DNA from: Bacteroidota bacterium | GTDB taxonomy: Bacteria; Bacteroidota; Bacteroidia; Bacteroidales; Prolixibacteraceae | NCBI GenBank assembly: GCA_030632865.1 | Contig: DAOVTY010000105.1 | Location: 1 to 9,692 of the forward strand | Direction of reading: 5' to 3' | DNA length: 9,692 nucleotides | Shown here: positions 1-7,612 of the stretch, piece by piece | How the letters are laid out: the number at the start of each line of letters is the position of its first letter | Position numbering within the stretch: the first letter of the stretch is position 1 | Program-made: the position numbers and the translations under genes | The notes under the pieces: generated by a model | Databases searched by the model: none | The model's input: the letters and a program-made list of their open reading frames with translations, nothing else | What the model was told of the DNA's origin: nothing

Positions 1-2
1 AT

Positions 3-599
3 ACTTATTCTGCAAAATCGATCAATGAAATTTTTAGCCGCCATTTCGATTCGCTTCTAAAATTAAAAGCGTTAAAGCAGAAATACAAAAAAGATTATCC
101 TAATATTGAAATTAGTATTGGCGACACTCCATCATCGAGCATTTGTACAACGTTCGACGGAGTTGATGAGATTCGTCCGGGCAATTTTGTTTTTTACGAT
201 TTAATGCAGCAAAACCTTGGCGTTTGTACATTTGACGATATTGCGATAAAAATAATCTGTCCAGTGGTTTCAAAGCATAATTCGCGTAACGAAATTGTAA
301 TTTATGGTGGTGGTGTTCATTTCTCAAAAGAGTCAATTACAAATATCAACGGAAAACAAATGTTTGGTAGAATTGTAATTCGCAAAGAAGGTGAAAAAGT
401 TCTGCTCGATACACTAAATTATGTTTCTAAACTATCGCAAGAACACGGAATATTGAAGGTTAGCCAAAAACAATTTAACAATTTAAATATTGGCGATTTA
501 CTTGAAATAATTCCTACACATGCTTGTTTAACAGCTAATTTGATGAGATATTACCAAACTACTGAAGGTGAGATAATAACAATGATGCCAAAATATTAA
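3..599 (+). CDS. D-threonine aldolase / D-serine dehydratase-like PLP enzyme, 3' part
   Basis: The reading frame is open from base 3 to a TAA at 597-599, giving 198 residues, so the start lies left of the window. The visible part covers the end of the alanine-racemase-type TIM barrel (ISIGDTPSSS, then DEIRPGNFVFYDLMQ around residues 55-69) and the C-terminal beta domain (GGGVHFSKE). Near the end is PTHAC (H173, C175). In characterised fold-type III D-serine dehydratases and D-threonine aldolases, a His-x-Cys pair in this place holds a divalent metal beside PLP. The family acts on D-hydroxyamino acids, cleaving D-threonine to glycine plus aldehyde or dehydrating D-serine; the window does not decide the substrate. 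The PLP lysine lies outside. The ATG at 204 is internal: the coding similarity continues well upstream of it. The family call is firm and the exact reaction is open. Confidence 0.88.
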   Translation, partial: TYSAKSINEIFSRHFDSLLKLKALKQKYKKDYPNIEISIGDTPSSSICTTFDGVDEIRPGNFVFYDLMQQNLGVCTFDDIAIKIICPVVSKHNSRNEIVIYGGGVHFSKESITNINGKQMFGRIVIRKEGEKVLLDTLNYVSKLSQEHGILKVSQKQFNNLNIGDLLEIIPTHACLTANLMRYYQTTEGEIITMMPKY

Positions 600-692
600 C
601 TACTCGCGAGTAATATTAATATAGTCTTTTAAATTTTTGTTTGAATTTTACACTTTATGTTAGAGTAATCGTAATCTAAAAGTACACATTTC

Positions 693-710
693 ATCAGACC
701 GATGTCTGAT
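693..710. terminator. possible hairpin between convergent genes
   Basis: ATCAGAC and GTCTGAT form a 7-bp perfect stem with a CGAT loop in the gap between the PLP-enzyme gene and the convergent membrane-protein gene. Neither side has a clean U-tract: ACATTTTAAC follows on the + strand. If it terminates anything, it does so weakly. A 12-bp palindrome (TACTCGCGAGTA, 601-612) directly after the upstream stop codon has no loop and no T-run. Apart from these two structures I see nothing in 600-779. Confidence 0.25.
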
Positions 711-779
711 ACATTTTAACCTATGGAATTAGTTATGTTGTATTTGAGTTTTAGATATAAGTGTCTGAAATAATATTTT

Positions 780-2048
780 TTATCGATAATATGTTCGCCC
801 GTTTCCAAAGCGCGGATTTACAATATTGTTGAAAATTGAACCAAATGTATAAGTAAGACCTATGCTTCCGTTTATATTATACGCACTTGCCATCTCTTGT
901 AATTGTAATAAAATATCAGCTTCAGATAGTTCTTCTCCTACCAGTGATAGTTGGTCATGAATTCGCGCAACTCGTCCACGAACACTAAATGAAAGCCCTT
1001 TTATAATTCTTAAATTAATGGTTCCTTCCAATTCCAATCTGTTTTTCGAGAAATCGTGTAAATAGTTAGAACCTTCCAATGCTACATTTATCGAACCCCA
1101 TTTTTCTTGAACCTGATAAGCAACCTGTAATAGATGTTGCCCGAGAGTTTCTTGAATTTCATTGTAAATGGTTGTGTCGTTGTAATGATTTATTGAGACT
1201 CCAATTCCATAGGCAAATCTAAATTGGTGATGTGTTGACTCGAAGTAAGGGAATATATTATACTCTACAGTTGGAAAAATGTCGGCTCTAAATTTTGCAT
1301 TATTAAAAGTAGAAGTTAACAATTCTATACGAGATCCTGCAGACCAGTGATCACCAAGGCTTTTTACAATCAAGTTCTCAAGCTGAACCTGAGTTTTGTC
1401 GTTAGTGTGTGTTGAGTCTTCATAAATATATTTTGTACGGGTTAAGCGGTGATCAAAATCTACTTCAATTTTCCAATCGGGAGTAATTTTATTTGCATTG
1501 AACGAATTCCAGAAAGAGAATTCTTTAAGCGATTCTTCCGATTCAAATCGTGGGCGAGTTTCCAATTCAAAAACCCAGCTGTTCCACTTATCACTTACCA
1601 TTTCCTCTTTAGTTTCTCCCATGTGTCTGATGTCTATTTCTTTATAAATAGGTGTTCGAGCAACATATCGCATCAGTCCCATTTTTATCATATTAGTTCG
1701 TCCATCGCGCGTAAAATCACGAGTATCATCTGGGCGAGACATATAAACTAAAGTGTCAGTTAATCCTTCAAATTCTTTCTGCCCCGTAAAAAAGAAAGAG
1801 TATTCACGACCTCCGCTTCCAGTAGTTTGTCTTGCTTCGCGTAAATACAATTGTGCTTCTTTTATGTCGCGAACATAATTAACATACGGAATTTCACGAC
1901 GAATATGGTTCATGTCGCAATAGTAGCAATCTATAAAAAGTTTTACTGCGTTTGTACGTAAACTGTCGGAATGTTGCTCTACTTCTTGTGCATTTACGGA
2001 AAAAGCACTTAAGACTAATAATGAAAATATTATGAAAATATTATTCAT
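780..2048 (-). CDS. secreted, probable outer-membrane beta-barrel protein of unknown function
   Basis: The product is 422 residues. It starts with a clear Sec signal peptide (MNNIFIIFSLLVLSAFSVNA, cleavage likely before Q21). The mature N-terminus has a CYYC pair (C41, C44) followed by a mixed region rich in charged and aromatic residues. From about residue 150 the chain becomes a series of amphipathic, alternating strands (for example WKIEVDFDHRL, KTQVQLENLIVKSL, HWSAGSRIELLTSTF, GLSFSVRGRVARI) and ends in a Tyr/Phe-rich strand, SIGLTYTFGSIFNN, then NPRFGNGRTYYR. This pattern suits a mid-sized outer-membrane barrel of the kind common in Bacteroidota hypotheticals. I do not recognise a named family and claim no substrate. 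It stands alone: no SusC/SusD pair or transporter partner is visible. The ATG is followed at once by the signal peptide, which supports this start. Confidence 0.75.
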   Translation of the reverse strand: MNNIFIIFSLLVLSAFSVNAQEVEQHSDSLRTNAVKLFIDCYYCDMNHIRREIPYVNYVRDIKEAQLYLREARQTTGSGGREYSFFFTGQKEFEGLTDTLVYMSRPDDTRDFTRDGRTNMIKMGLMRYVARTPIYKEIDIRHMGETKEEMVSDKWNSWVFELETRPRFESEESLKEFSFWNSFNANKITPDWKIEVDFDHRLTRTKYIYEDSTHTNDKTQVQLENLIVKSLGDHWSAGSRIELLTSTFNNAKFRADIFPTVEYNIFPYFESTHHQFRFAYGIGVSINHYNDTTIYNEIQETLGQHLLQVAYQVQEKWGSINVALEGSNYLHDFSKNRLELEGTINLRIIKGLSFSVRGRVARIHDQLSLVGEELSEADILLQLQEMASAYNINGSIGLTYTFGSIFNNIVNPRFGNGRTYYR

Positions 2049-2403
2049 AGGTAAAATTGGATTTATGGTTAATCAAATTTGACTTGCTTAATTGAGTAGG
2101 GTTTAATTTGAATTATACTTTATTTTTAAAAAGAGTTGTTTTAAAAAACATATTCGAATTAGACGAAAAGATTGCAATGTTAGTTTGAATATTTCAAGCG
2201 AAAAAGTATGAAGATTTCTGATTTGTTTGGTTTTCATAATACAGTTAAAAAACTCAACTATTTTCCATAATGATATGCTGAAATGAATCTCAATTAAATT
2301 AAAATAATTCCAGTAAATTATCACTAAAAGCCAATCTTGTTAAAGCCTCTTAAAAATAAGAGGCGAACTGGGAATAATGATATCAATGTATTAACCTAAA
2401 TCT
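2049..2403. other. 355-bp AT-rich gap without a convincing gene
   Basis: The gap separates two minus-strand genes and must carry the promoter of the membrane-protein gene near 2049-2110, but I see no good TAnnTTTG / TTTG pair there. The only clear structure is the hairpin at 2345-2364 behind the sulfatase gene. A 73-codon open frame on the minus strand (2103-2324) has low-complexity, hydrophobic/basic composition and no family resemblance; I do not call it a gene. Confidence 0.6.
2345..2364 (-). terminator. hairpin terminator candidate behind the sulfatase gene
   Basis: GCCTCTTA and TAAGAGGC form a perfect 8-bp stem with a 4-nt loop, 39 bp after the sulfatase stop codon. On the minus strand it is followed by TTTAAC, so the U-tract is short. 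Position and stem quality favour a terminator; the poor T-run keeps confidence moderate. Confidence 0.45.
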
Positions 2404-3963
2404 TTATTTTAATTCCAGCTCTGTAATTTCTGCAGAATCATTATCACGAATTTCATCAAAAGCAGCAATCATTTCTTCAAGTTTTTCATTATTCGATTTT
2501 GCTAAATTATGTTGTTGCCCAATGTCGATTGCAAGATTATAAAGTTGATATTCTTTGGCATTTCCAGTTTCAATATTAACTGCTTTACTAAGTGCTGCCC
2601 CGTTATACGGAGGTATCATAATCCACTCTCCTTTTCGTAGAGCAGTTCGCGATGTGGCTTCAAGTATTAATTCGTCTCGGCCATTTTCACTTTCTCCCAT
2701 AAAAACATCAAGAATTTCATTACTATCATCAACTCGTGCATCGCTACCTACCAACTCTGCTAACGACGAAAAAATATCTAATTGGCTAACCAAAGAATGA
2801 GAAATTTTTGGTTGAATTCTTCCTTTCCAATATGTTATAAATGGCACACGTGTTCCAGCTTCAAACAAGCTGTATTTCCCTCCTCTAAGTTCGCCACTAG
2901 GTGTGTGATTTCCTAATTTTTCAACAGAATCATCATAATAACCATCATTGACAACCGGTCCATTATCGCTTGAGAAAATAATCAGCGTATTCTCTAATAA
3001 TCCCTCATTTTCAAGAAAATTAATGAATTCTCCAACACACCAGTCAGCTTCAACAATTACATCGCCTCGCGGACCCATTCCCGATTTTCCAACAAAACGT
3101 GGATGTGGTGTGCGGGGCACGTGTGGTTGCTGCAATGCATAATAAAGAAAAAATGGTTCTGTTTTATTCTCCTGTACATATTGTTTCGCTTTTGATAGAA
3201 AATGATCTGCCATATCAATATCACTCCATTTTGCAGCTTCACCGCCTTTCATAAAACCAATTCGTGGAATTTCGTTTACAATACTATTGTTATGTCCGTG
3301 GTGCCACTTCATTGTTGTTAACTCCGGGTTATTTTTTCCGGTTGGTTCGCCTTCAAAATTTACACTGTAGCTAACTTCAATCGGGTCGTTTAGATCTAAC
3401 CCAACAACATCTCCATTTTCTATGTAAACAGTTGGTACACGGTCTTGGGTGGCTGCCATAATATACGAATAATCAAACCCAACTTGGTTTGGCCCAGGAG
3501 TAACAGTTTCGTTCCAATTAACATTTCCCGCGCCTAAACCCAGGTGCCATTTTCCAACAATTCCTGTATGATATCCTTTTTCGTGTAACATTTTTGGGAT
3601 AGTCATTTGCTCGGTGCTAATAATAAGTGGCGCGGTACCAGGTAATATTCTTGCATCTTTATTTCGCCACGGATAAACGCCTGTTAATAATGCATATCTG
3701 CTGGGTGTGCAAGTTGACGACGATGCATGTCCATCAGTAAACATTACTCCTCCTTTGGCAAGTTTGTCAATATTTGGAGTTTGTATCTCAGTTGCGCCAT
3801 AAGCACTAACATCGCCATAACCTAAATCATCGGTATAAATTATTACTATGTTGGGCTTTTGACTTTGTGCTTTTTTTTCTTGCTTTTTAGTTGAATTACA
3901 ACTTGCAAAAAATATAATAGTTGTAAATATTAATATAGCAACTCTACTGTTTTTATTTTTCAT
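2404..3963 (-). CDS. lipoprotein sulfatase, S1 (alkaline-phosphatase fold) family
   Basis: This 519-residue protein hydrolyses sulfate esters, most likely on a sulfated glycan or its fragments, in the envelope. The N-terminus is a lipoprotein signal with the modified cysteine at C22 (FFASC); the residues after it (NSTKKQ) lack the acidic surface-export signal known from Bacteroidota, so a periplasm-facing position is my inference. Sulfatase hallmarks appear in order: metal-binding DD (45-46) in YTDDLGYGD; CTPSR with C85 as the formylglycine precursor; GKWHLG (K138, H140); QPH (H281); SSDNGP (D333, N334); and RGGK (K363). All core catalytic positions are present and the length is usual for S1. 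The Cys-type motif fits maturation by a radical-SAM anSME enzyme in an anaerobe; no maturase gene is in the window. There is no SusCD or glycosidase beside it, so the substrate cannot be read from context. Confidence 0.95.
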   Translation of the reverse strand: MKNKNSRVAILIFTTIIFFASCNSTKKQEKKAQSQKPNIVIIYTDDLGYGDVSAYGATEIQTPNIDKLAKGGVMFTDGHASSSTCTPSRYALLTGVYPWRNKDARILPGTAPLIISTEQMTIPKMLHEKGYHTGIVGKWHLGLGAGNVNWNETVTPGPNQVGFDYSYIMAATQDRVPTVYIENGDVVGLDLNDPIEVSYSVNFEGEPTGKNNPELTTMKWHHGHNNSIVNEIPRIGFMKGGEAAKWSDIDMADHFLSKAKQYVQENKTEPFFLYYALQQPHVPRTPHPRFVGKSGMGPRGDVIVEADWCVGEFINFLENEGLLENTLIIFSSDNGPVVNDGYYDDSVEKLGNHTPSGELRGGKYSLFEAGTRVPFITYWKGRIQPKISHSLVSQLDIFSSLAELVGSDARVDDSNEILDVFMGESENGRDELILEATSRTALRKGEWIMIPPYNGAALSKAVNIETGNAKEYQLYNLAIDIGQQHNLAKSNNEKLEEMIAAFDEIRDNDSAEITELELK

Positions 3964-4086
3964 TTGTTTTTTTTCAAAAATAACTAAAAATTGGTATAAA
4001 ATATTTTCTTTTTTAAGGATTTGTATTTATGTATTAAATTAAACCTTTTTAAGATATTAAAGTCAAAATTTAATTGAATTATTGTG

Positions 4087-4506
4087 ATGAATAAAACTTC
4101 AATTATTAGCAAAGTAAATAGATTTTTGCAATCTACAGAAATGTTTGCACGTCCATCAAAACAACTTCCCGGTACGTGGCAGTTGTTTGAATATTATATT
4201 GATGAACCTAAAGAGCTAAAGCATGTTAATAGTGAAATGTTAGATTTTAACAAGCAAAATTGGAATATTGAATTTACCGAAAAGTGGAAATATATTCATA
4301 ATTGCAATCTTTCTATTTCACTAATTTCGGAGATTGGAAATGGCTCATGGAGTATTTCTAAAAATTTTATCACATTAAATAATCCTTCAAATTTCAGAAA
4401 AGATGTAGAGTTCCAGTTTGCTATTGAAAAAGGTAATTTGAAATTGCTTAAAAAGAATTCTTTGGGTCGGATTGAATTCTTCGGTTTTTTTAGAAAATTA
4501 AATTGA
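4087..4506 (+). CDS. small unrecognised protein, possible lipocalin-like fold
   Basis: This encodes 139 residues with no signal peptide or membrane segment, so it is probably cytoplasmic. I prefer the ATG at 4087 over the GTG codon directly before it. The middle opens with LPGTWQLFEYYIDE (27-40); the L-x-GTW motif is the usual first strand of lipocalin-like small beta barrels. It is followed by alternating polar/hydrophobic strands (WNIEFTEKWKYI, LSISLISEIG, GSWSISKNFITL, FQFAIEKGNLKLLKK) and a closing IEFFGFFRKLN. That looks like a compact barrel of seven or eight strands that could bind a small ligand; this is fold-level inference only. It is divergent from the sulfatase gene (123-bp gap) and convergent with hydF (56-bp gap), with no operon partner. 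Codon use and AT content resemble the neighbours, and the coherent strand pattern argues for a real gene. Confidence 0.6.
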   Translation: MNKTSIISKVNRFLQSTEMFARPSKQLPGTWQLFEYYIDEPKELKHVNSEMLDFNKQNWNIEFTEKWKYIHNCNLSISLISEIGNGSWSISKNFITLNNPSNFRKDVEFQFAIEKGNLKLLKKNSLGRIEFFGFFRKLN

Positions 4507-4562
4507 AATTATTGAACAACGGGAAGTAATATTTCAGCTGTAATACTAAGATTGAATCTGGG

Positions 4563-5786
4563 TTATTTAAAATTCTTGAAAATTTCAAGTGCAAGTGGAA
4601 AAGGTTGCAAAGCTCTCTCAAAAATTCCTAATGAATAAGCAATTGTTAATCCATAATTTGTTATAGGAACGCCGGCTTGTTTGGCTTTCATTATTCTACT
4701 AAGCATTTCTCGACGATTCCACATGCAAGCTCCGCAATGGATAATTATTTTATATTCCGATAGGTTCTCAGGAAAATCGTGACCGCGCATATTATCTATT
4801 TGCAGTTTGCCACCAACATATTGAGTAAGCCAGCGTGGTATTTTAACAGTTCCAATATCTTCTCCAATTGGATGGTGCGAACATGCTTCGGCAATTAAAA
4901 CTTTATCGCCGGTTTTCAATTTGTCGATTGCCATTGCTCCGTGTACCATTTCAGTTAAATCTCCCTGAAATCTTGCAAATAGAATTGAAAATGATGTTAA
5001 AGGAATTTCTAGAGGAGTGTCGGCAGCAACTTTCAAAAATGCTTGAGAATCTGTAACAACCAATTTTGGTGGTTTATTAAAACGAGAAAGCACTTCGCGT
5101 AATTCGCGCTCTTTTACAACTATAGAAAACGAGTCGTTATCAAGCAGGTCGCGAATACTCTGAACTTGTGGCAGAATCAATCTGCCTTTTGGTGCTTCTT
5201 TATCAATTGGCACAACCAAAACTGCAGCTTCGCCGGGACCAACTAAATCAGCCAAAATACTTGGGCGGTTTATATAATCTGCCGGTGCCGAACGAAGTAA
5301 AAGTTGACGTAAATCTAGTAATCCAATTTTTTCTGTGGCAGAAGTAAAAACATATTTTATTTTTGCTTTGTCAAGTTCCAACGTGATTGTTTTATCCTCT
5401 AAAAAACGATCTATTTTATTAAATATAATAACGAATGGAGTTGCACGATCTTTAAATTCATTCATCATTTTTTGCTCGTAATTGCCCCAGTCATAAAAGT
5501 TTGTAACAATTACTCCCAAATCGGTACGATCGAAAACAGCCAATGTTTTTGCAATGCGCTTTTTACCCAAATTGCCAACATCGTCAATTCCTGCTGTATC
5601 AATAAAAAGAACTGGCCCCAGCGGAAGCAATTCCATTGGTTTTTCAACAGGATCGGTGGTTGTGCCAGCCACATCAGAAACTATGGAAACATATTGATGT
5701 GTAAGTGCATTCAGAATACTAGATTTTCCGGTATTTCTTCTGCCAAAAATTCCAATGTGTAATCTGAATGATTTTGGTGCTCTCAT
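4563..5786 (-). CDS. hydF: [FeFe] hydrogenase H-cluster maturation GTPase HydF
   Basis: HydF is the scaffold that receives the diiron precursor made by the radical-SAM enzymes HydE and HydG and delivers it to apo-hydrogenase. The 407-residue protein has a Ras/TrmE-like GTPase domain: P-loop GRRNTGKS (15-22), a TTTD switch, DTAG (63-66) and NKID (123-126). A dimerisation domain follows, then the Fe-S domain with C302-x-H304 and H350-C351-x-x-C354, the family's CxH...HCxxC cluster signature, with 45 residues between the two parts. I chose ATG 5786 (MRAPKSF...). The frame stays open to 5849, but that extension runs into the terminator of the upstream gene and lacks family-like sequence. HydF alone implies HydE, HydG and an [FeFe] hydrogenase elsewhere in the genome; none is in the window. 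The strong terminator upstream means hydF should have its own promoter. Confidence 0.97.
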   Translation of the reverse strand: MRAPKSFRLHIGIFGRRNTGKSSILNALTHQYVSIVSDVAGTTTDPVEKPMELLPLGPVLFIDTAGIDDVGNLGKKRIAKTLAVFDRTDLGVIVTNFYDWGNYEQKMMNEFKDRATPFVIIFNKIDRFLEDKTITLELDKAKIKYVFTSATEKIGLLDLRQLLLRSAPADYINRPSILADLVGPGEAAVLVVPIDKEAPKGRLILPQVQSIRDLLDNDSFSIVVKERELREVLSRFNKPPKLVVTDSQAFLKVAADTPLEIPLTSFSILFARFQGDLTEMVHGAMAIDKLKTGDKVLIAEACSHHPIGEDIGTVKIPRWLTQYVGGKLQIDNMRGHDFPENLSEYKIIIHCGACMWNRREMLSRIMKAKQAGVPITNYGLTIAYSLGIFERALQPFPLALEIFKNFK

Positions 5787-5808
5787 TTTTGCTGATTTGT
5801 AAGGAGTT

Positions 5809-5839
5809 GTAAAGTACAAATTCGTTATGGTTCTGCAAA
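5809..5839 (-). promoter_or_regulatory. weak promoter candidate for hydF
   Basis: On the minus strand TTTG (5839-5836) is followed after 19 bp by TACTTTAC (5816-5809), six of eight bases of a Bacteroidota TAnnTTTG element when the two free positions are counted. The resulting leader would be only about 15-20 nt. It is the best pair between the upstream terminator and the HydF start, but the -7 match is imperfect. Confidence 0.25.
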
Positions 5840-5847
5840 TGATAAAC

Positions 5848-5877
5848 AAAAAAAGGGTACTAAAATTAGTACCCTTT
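5848..5877 (-). terminator. strong intrinsic terminator of secreted protein A gene
   Basis: On the minus strand a perfect 12-bp inverted repeat (arms 5877-5866 and 5863-5852, core AGGGTACT / AGTACCCT, only 2 nt unpaired in the DNA repeat) runs straight into seven T residues (to 5848). It lies 20 bp after the stop codon of the Cys-rich gene and about 60 bp before the HydF start, separating the two transcripts. Confidence 0.88.
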
Positions 5878-5897
5878 AAATTATAATTAACTTTTAG

Positions 5898-6200
5898 CTA
5901 TTTCTTTTTCTTTGTATCGCAATCGCTTTTTTTCGCATCAGCACAATCTTTCTTTGCAGTTTCCGGACAACTCTTTTTTGCCGCGTCTGGGCAACCCGAT
6001 TTAGTTGTTGCCTTATCGCCACAACATGCTTTTTTAGTAGCTGCTTTCTTCTTTGGTGGATCTTCAGGAGTTATTAAATTATCAGCATCAGTAACTATTG
6101 TTACCTGCGATTTTTCAACATTAATAGTTTTTGCCGACACATTGGAAATGGCAACACCATAAACTGCTACAAGAGCTAAAACAAGAATTAATTTTTTCAT
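5898..6200 (-). CDS. small secreted Cys/Lys-rich repeat protein A (paralog of the 8397-8714 product)
   Basis: The 100-residue product has a Sec signal peptide (MKKLILVLALVAVYGV..., cleavage likely after VSA, residue 23). A short acidic linker follows (SQVTIVTDADNLITPEDPP, 31-49), then a Lys-rich tail with six cysteines: C59, C60, C70, C78, C86, C94. The last four are exactly 8 residues apart, in octads of the form xxC(P/A/D)(D/E/T)xxK spanning 68-99. The protein is therefore predicted to be exported, strongly basic at its end, and rich in thiols. Metal binding, redox buffering, or attachment to an anionic surface are possible; the sequence proves none. I do not recognise a named family. Its own promoter, a shared direct-repeat operator and a strong terminator show that it is a genuine monocistronic gene despite low complexity. 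Confidence 0.85.
   Translation of the reverse strand: MKKLILVLALVAVYGVAISNVSAKTINVEKSQVTIVTDADNLITPEDPPKKKAATKKACCGDKATTKSGCPDAAKKSCPETAKKDCADAKKSDCDTKKKK
5904..5999 (-). repeat. four degenerate 24-bp units coding for Cys octads in protein A
   Basis: Residues 68-99 fall into four consecutive octads starting SGCPDAAK, KSCPETAK, KDCADAKK and SDCDTKKK. The third residue is always Cys and the eighth always Lys. At DNA level these are diverged 24-bp units, consistent with old tandem duplication inside the gene. Confidence 0.7.
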
Positions 6201-6226
6201 GATTTATTTTTATAATTTAACTTATA

Positions 6227-6234
6227 CAAATGTA
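6227..6234 (-). promoter_or_regulatory. -7 promoter element of secreted protein A gene
   Basis: The minus strand reads TACATTTG, a full match to the Bacteroidota TAnnTTTG element. Transcription would start near 6220, giving a leader of about 20 nt. There is no TTTG at the -33 spacing; instead the first GTTAA operator box (6257-6261) lies 22 bp upstream, as expected for an activator-dependent promoter. Confidence 0.6.
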
Positions 6235-6254
6235 TTCTTTGCGTTTGTGAAAAT

Positions 6255-6283
6255 GGGTTAACGTGTTGTTAATGCGATGTTAA
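6255..6283. promoter_or_regulatory. triple direct-repeat operator, 11-bp period, between divergent promoters
   Basis: GTTAA occurs at 6257, 6268 and 6279, an exact 11-bp period. With flanks the boxes read GGGTTAA, TTGTTAA and ATGTTAA. The same arrangement recurs upstream of the paralogous gene at 8874-8891. Direct repeats spaced by one helical turn are the usual targets of OmpR/PhoB-type regulators, and the regulator encoded at 7613-8302 is of that class. The site lies between the -7 elements for protein A (left) and the kinase operon (right), so one bound array could control both. Confidence 0.7.
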
Positions 6284-6294
6284 AATGAATATTA

Positions 6295-6302
6295 TAAATT
6301 TG
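6295..6302 (+). promoter_or_regulatory. -7 promoter element of the sensor kinase / regulator operon
   Basis: TAAATTTG fully matches TAnnTTTG, 44 bp before the kinase ATG. The third operator box ends 11 bp upstream, so the boxes cover the -33 region. That placement suggests the operon is autoregulated. Confidence 0.5.
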
Positions 6303-6346
6303 GATTAGCTATTTTTGGATTCATTATCTGTTTTTGGTTGAGTAAT

Positions 6347-7606
6347 ATGAAAAAAACAATACAAAAATATATTCTTGGTTTTACTCTAATAATCATATTT
6401 ACTTTGCTTTTAACGCAAGTAAGGTGGATTGTCTATTCAATCAAATTTCAGGAAAAAGTATTTCAAAAAAGTGTAACTCTTGCTTTAAATCAAACAATTA
6501 ATCACCTTACTCAAAATAAAAGAATTTGTAGTGTTATGCAGCAATGCGTTGCTTGCGATACCGTTAAACTCGAAATTCAGCTTACATCTACGGGTATTTG
6601 GGAGAAAATACATAATGCTATTGATAGTGAATTAAAGTCATACGAAATAGATTTAGATTATGATTTTTTTATTGTAGAAACCGGATCCGATACAATAAAA
6701 TTTATTAAAAATGAAATATTAAAAGGTAAATACTATTCGCAATGTTTGCACGAAATTATTGGGCAAACTGGGTACGATCTAGTTGTAAGATTTCCGAGCC
6801 GAACAAGATTTTTCTTCGAAAAAACAGGGTTAATGTTTTTATCTTCTGTAGTTCTAATATTTTTATTGATTTTATCGATATCATATCTTTTAAAACTTTA
6901 CAGACGAGAATTGAGGATTGCAGAACATACAAAGGAACTCTTAAATAATGTTAGTCACGAATTTAAAACACCGCTCTCTTCAATTGCTTTGGCTTCTAAT
7001 ATGATTCGTAAAAAACGATATTCGAATAACGATAAATTAAAGAATTACGCCGACCTTATTTTTAATGAGAATAAAAAATTAGAGCACCTTGTAGAAAGTT
7101 TATTGCATTTGGCTGCAATTGAGCGCAACGAATTTGATTATTCTAAAATGAAGCTAAATATTCATGAAATTATTAAAGATGGAATTTCGACTGTGGAAAT
7201 GATTTTATTTGAAAAAGGTGGAAAAATTGAAATAGATTTTGATGCTGTAAAAAATGATATTATTGCAGATAAACTCCACCTCACTAACGTTGTTGTAAAC
7301 CTGCTATCCAATGCAATAAAATATTCTAAAGAGTCGCCAAATATTAAAATTACAACTAAAAATATTGAGGATAAAATATTAATAACGGTAAAAGATAATG
7401 GTATTGGAATTGCACTGAAGTATCAAAAATATATTTTTGACAAATATTATCGGGTTCCAACCGGCGATGTTCACAACACAAAAGGATTTGGTATTGGATT
7501 GGCTTATGTAAAAAAGGTAGTTGAAGCACACGATGGAAATGTGGATATTGAAAGCGAATTGAACCGAGGAACTACTATTAAAATTTTATTGCCACTTTTC
7601 AATTAA
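6347..7606 (+). CDS. membrane sensor histidine kinase with Cys-rich periplasmic domain
   Basis: The start is ATG 6347; the in-frame TTG three codons earlier is less likely. The 419 residues comprise TM1 (about 8-27), a periplasmic domain (about 28-160), TM2 (about 161-183), then the kinase core. The core has an H-box NNVSHEFKTPLSS with H204 as phosphoacceptor, an N-box VVNLLSNAIKYS (N322), a G1 box DNGIGI (350-355) and a G2 box GFGIGL (380-385). All catalytic motifs are intact, so it should autophosphorylate and pass phosphate to the regulator 6 bp downstream. There is no evident HAMP domain between TM2 and the H-box. The periplasmic domain holds C61, C67 and C70 (CSVMQQCVAC) plus C133. This suggests, without proof, thiol or metal sensing. 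Overall layout resembles Bacteroides RprX-like kinases. It is divergent from secreted protein A and shares its operator region. Confidence 0.93.
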   Translation: MKKTIQKYILGFTLIIIFTLLLTQVRWIVYSIKFQEKVFQKSVTLALNQTINHLTQNKRICSVMQQCVACDTVKLEIQLTSTGIWEKIHNAIDSELKSYEIDLDYDFFIVETGSDTIKFIKNEILKGKYYSQCLHEIIGQTGYDLVVRFPSRTRFFFEKTGLMFLSSVVLIFLLILSISYLLKLYRRELRIAEHTKELLNNVSHEFKTPLSSIALASNMIRKKRYSNNDKLKNYADLIFNENKKLEHLVESLLHLAAIERNEFDYSKMKLNIHEIIKDGISTVEMILFEKGGKIEIDFDAVKNDIIADKLHLTNVVVNLLSNAIKYSKESPNIKITTKNIEDKILITVKDNGIGIALKYQKYIFDKYYRVPTGDVHNTKGFGIGLAYVKKVVEAHDGNVDIESELNRGTTIKILLPLFN

Positions 7607-7612
7607 GTATTT

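Noticed and set aside
601..622. Palindromes TACTCGCGAGTA and ATATTAATAT after the first gene
   Set aside because: No loop, no U-tract and no second copy; not enough to call a terminator or operator.
2103..2324. 73-residue minus-strand open frame
   Set aside because: Low-complexity composition of AT-rich DNA, no recognisable domain, no promoter or start context.
3975..3982. TATTTTTG on the minus strand as sulfatase promoter
   Set aside because: It matches TAnnTTTG but lies only 12 bp before the ATG in a poly-T/A tract and has no -33 partner, so it is likely chance.
5787..5849. 21-codon N-terminal extension of HydF up to ATG 5849
   Set aside because: The extension runs into the T-run of the upstream terminator and has no HydF-like sequence; MRAPKSF at 5786 fits the family start.
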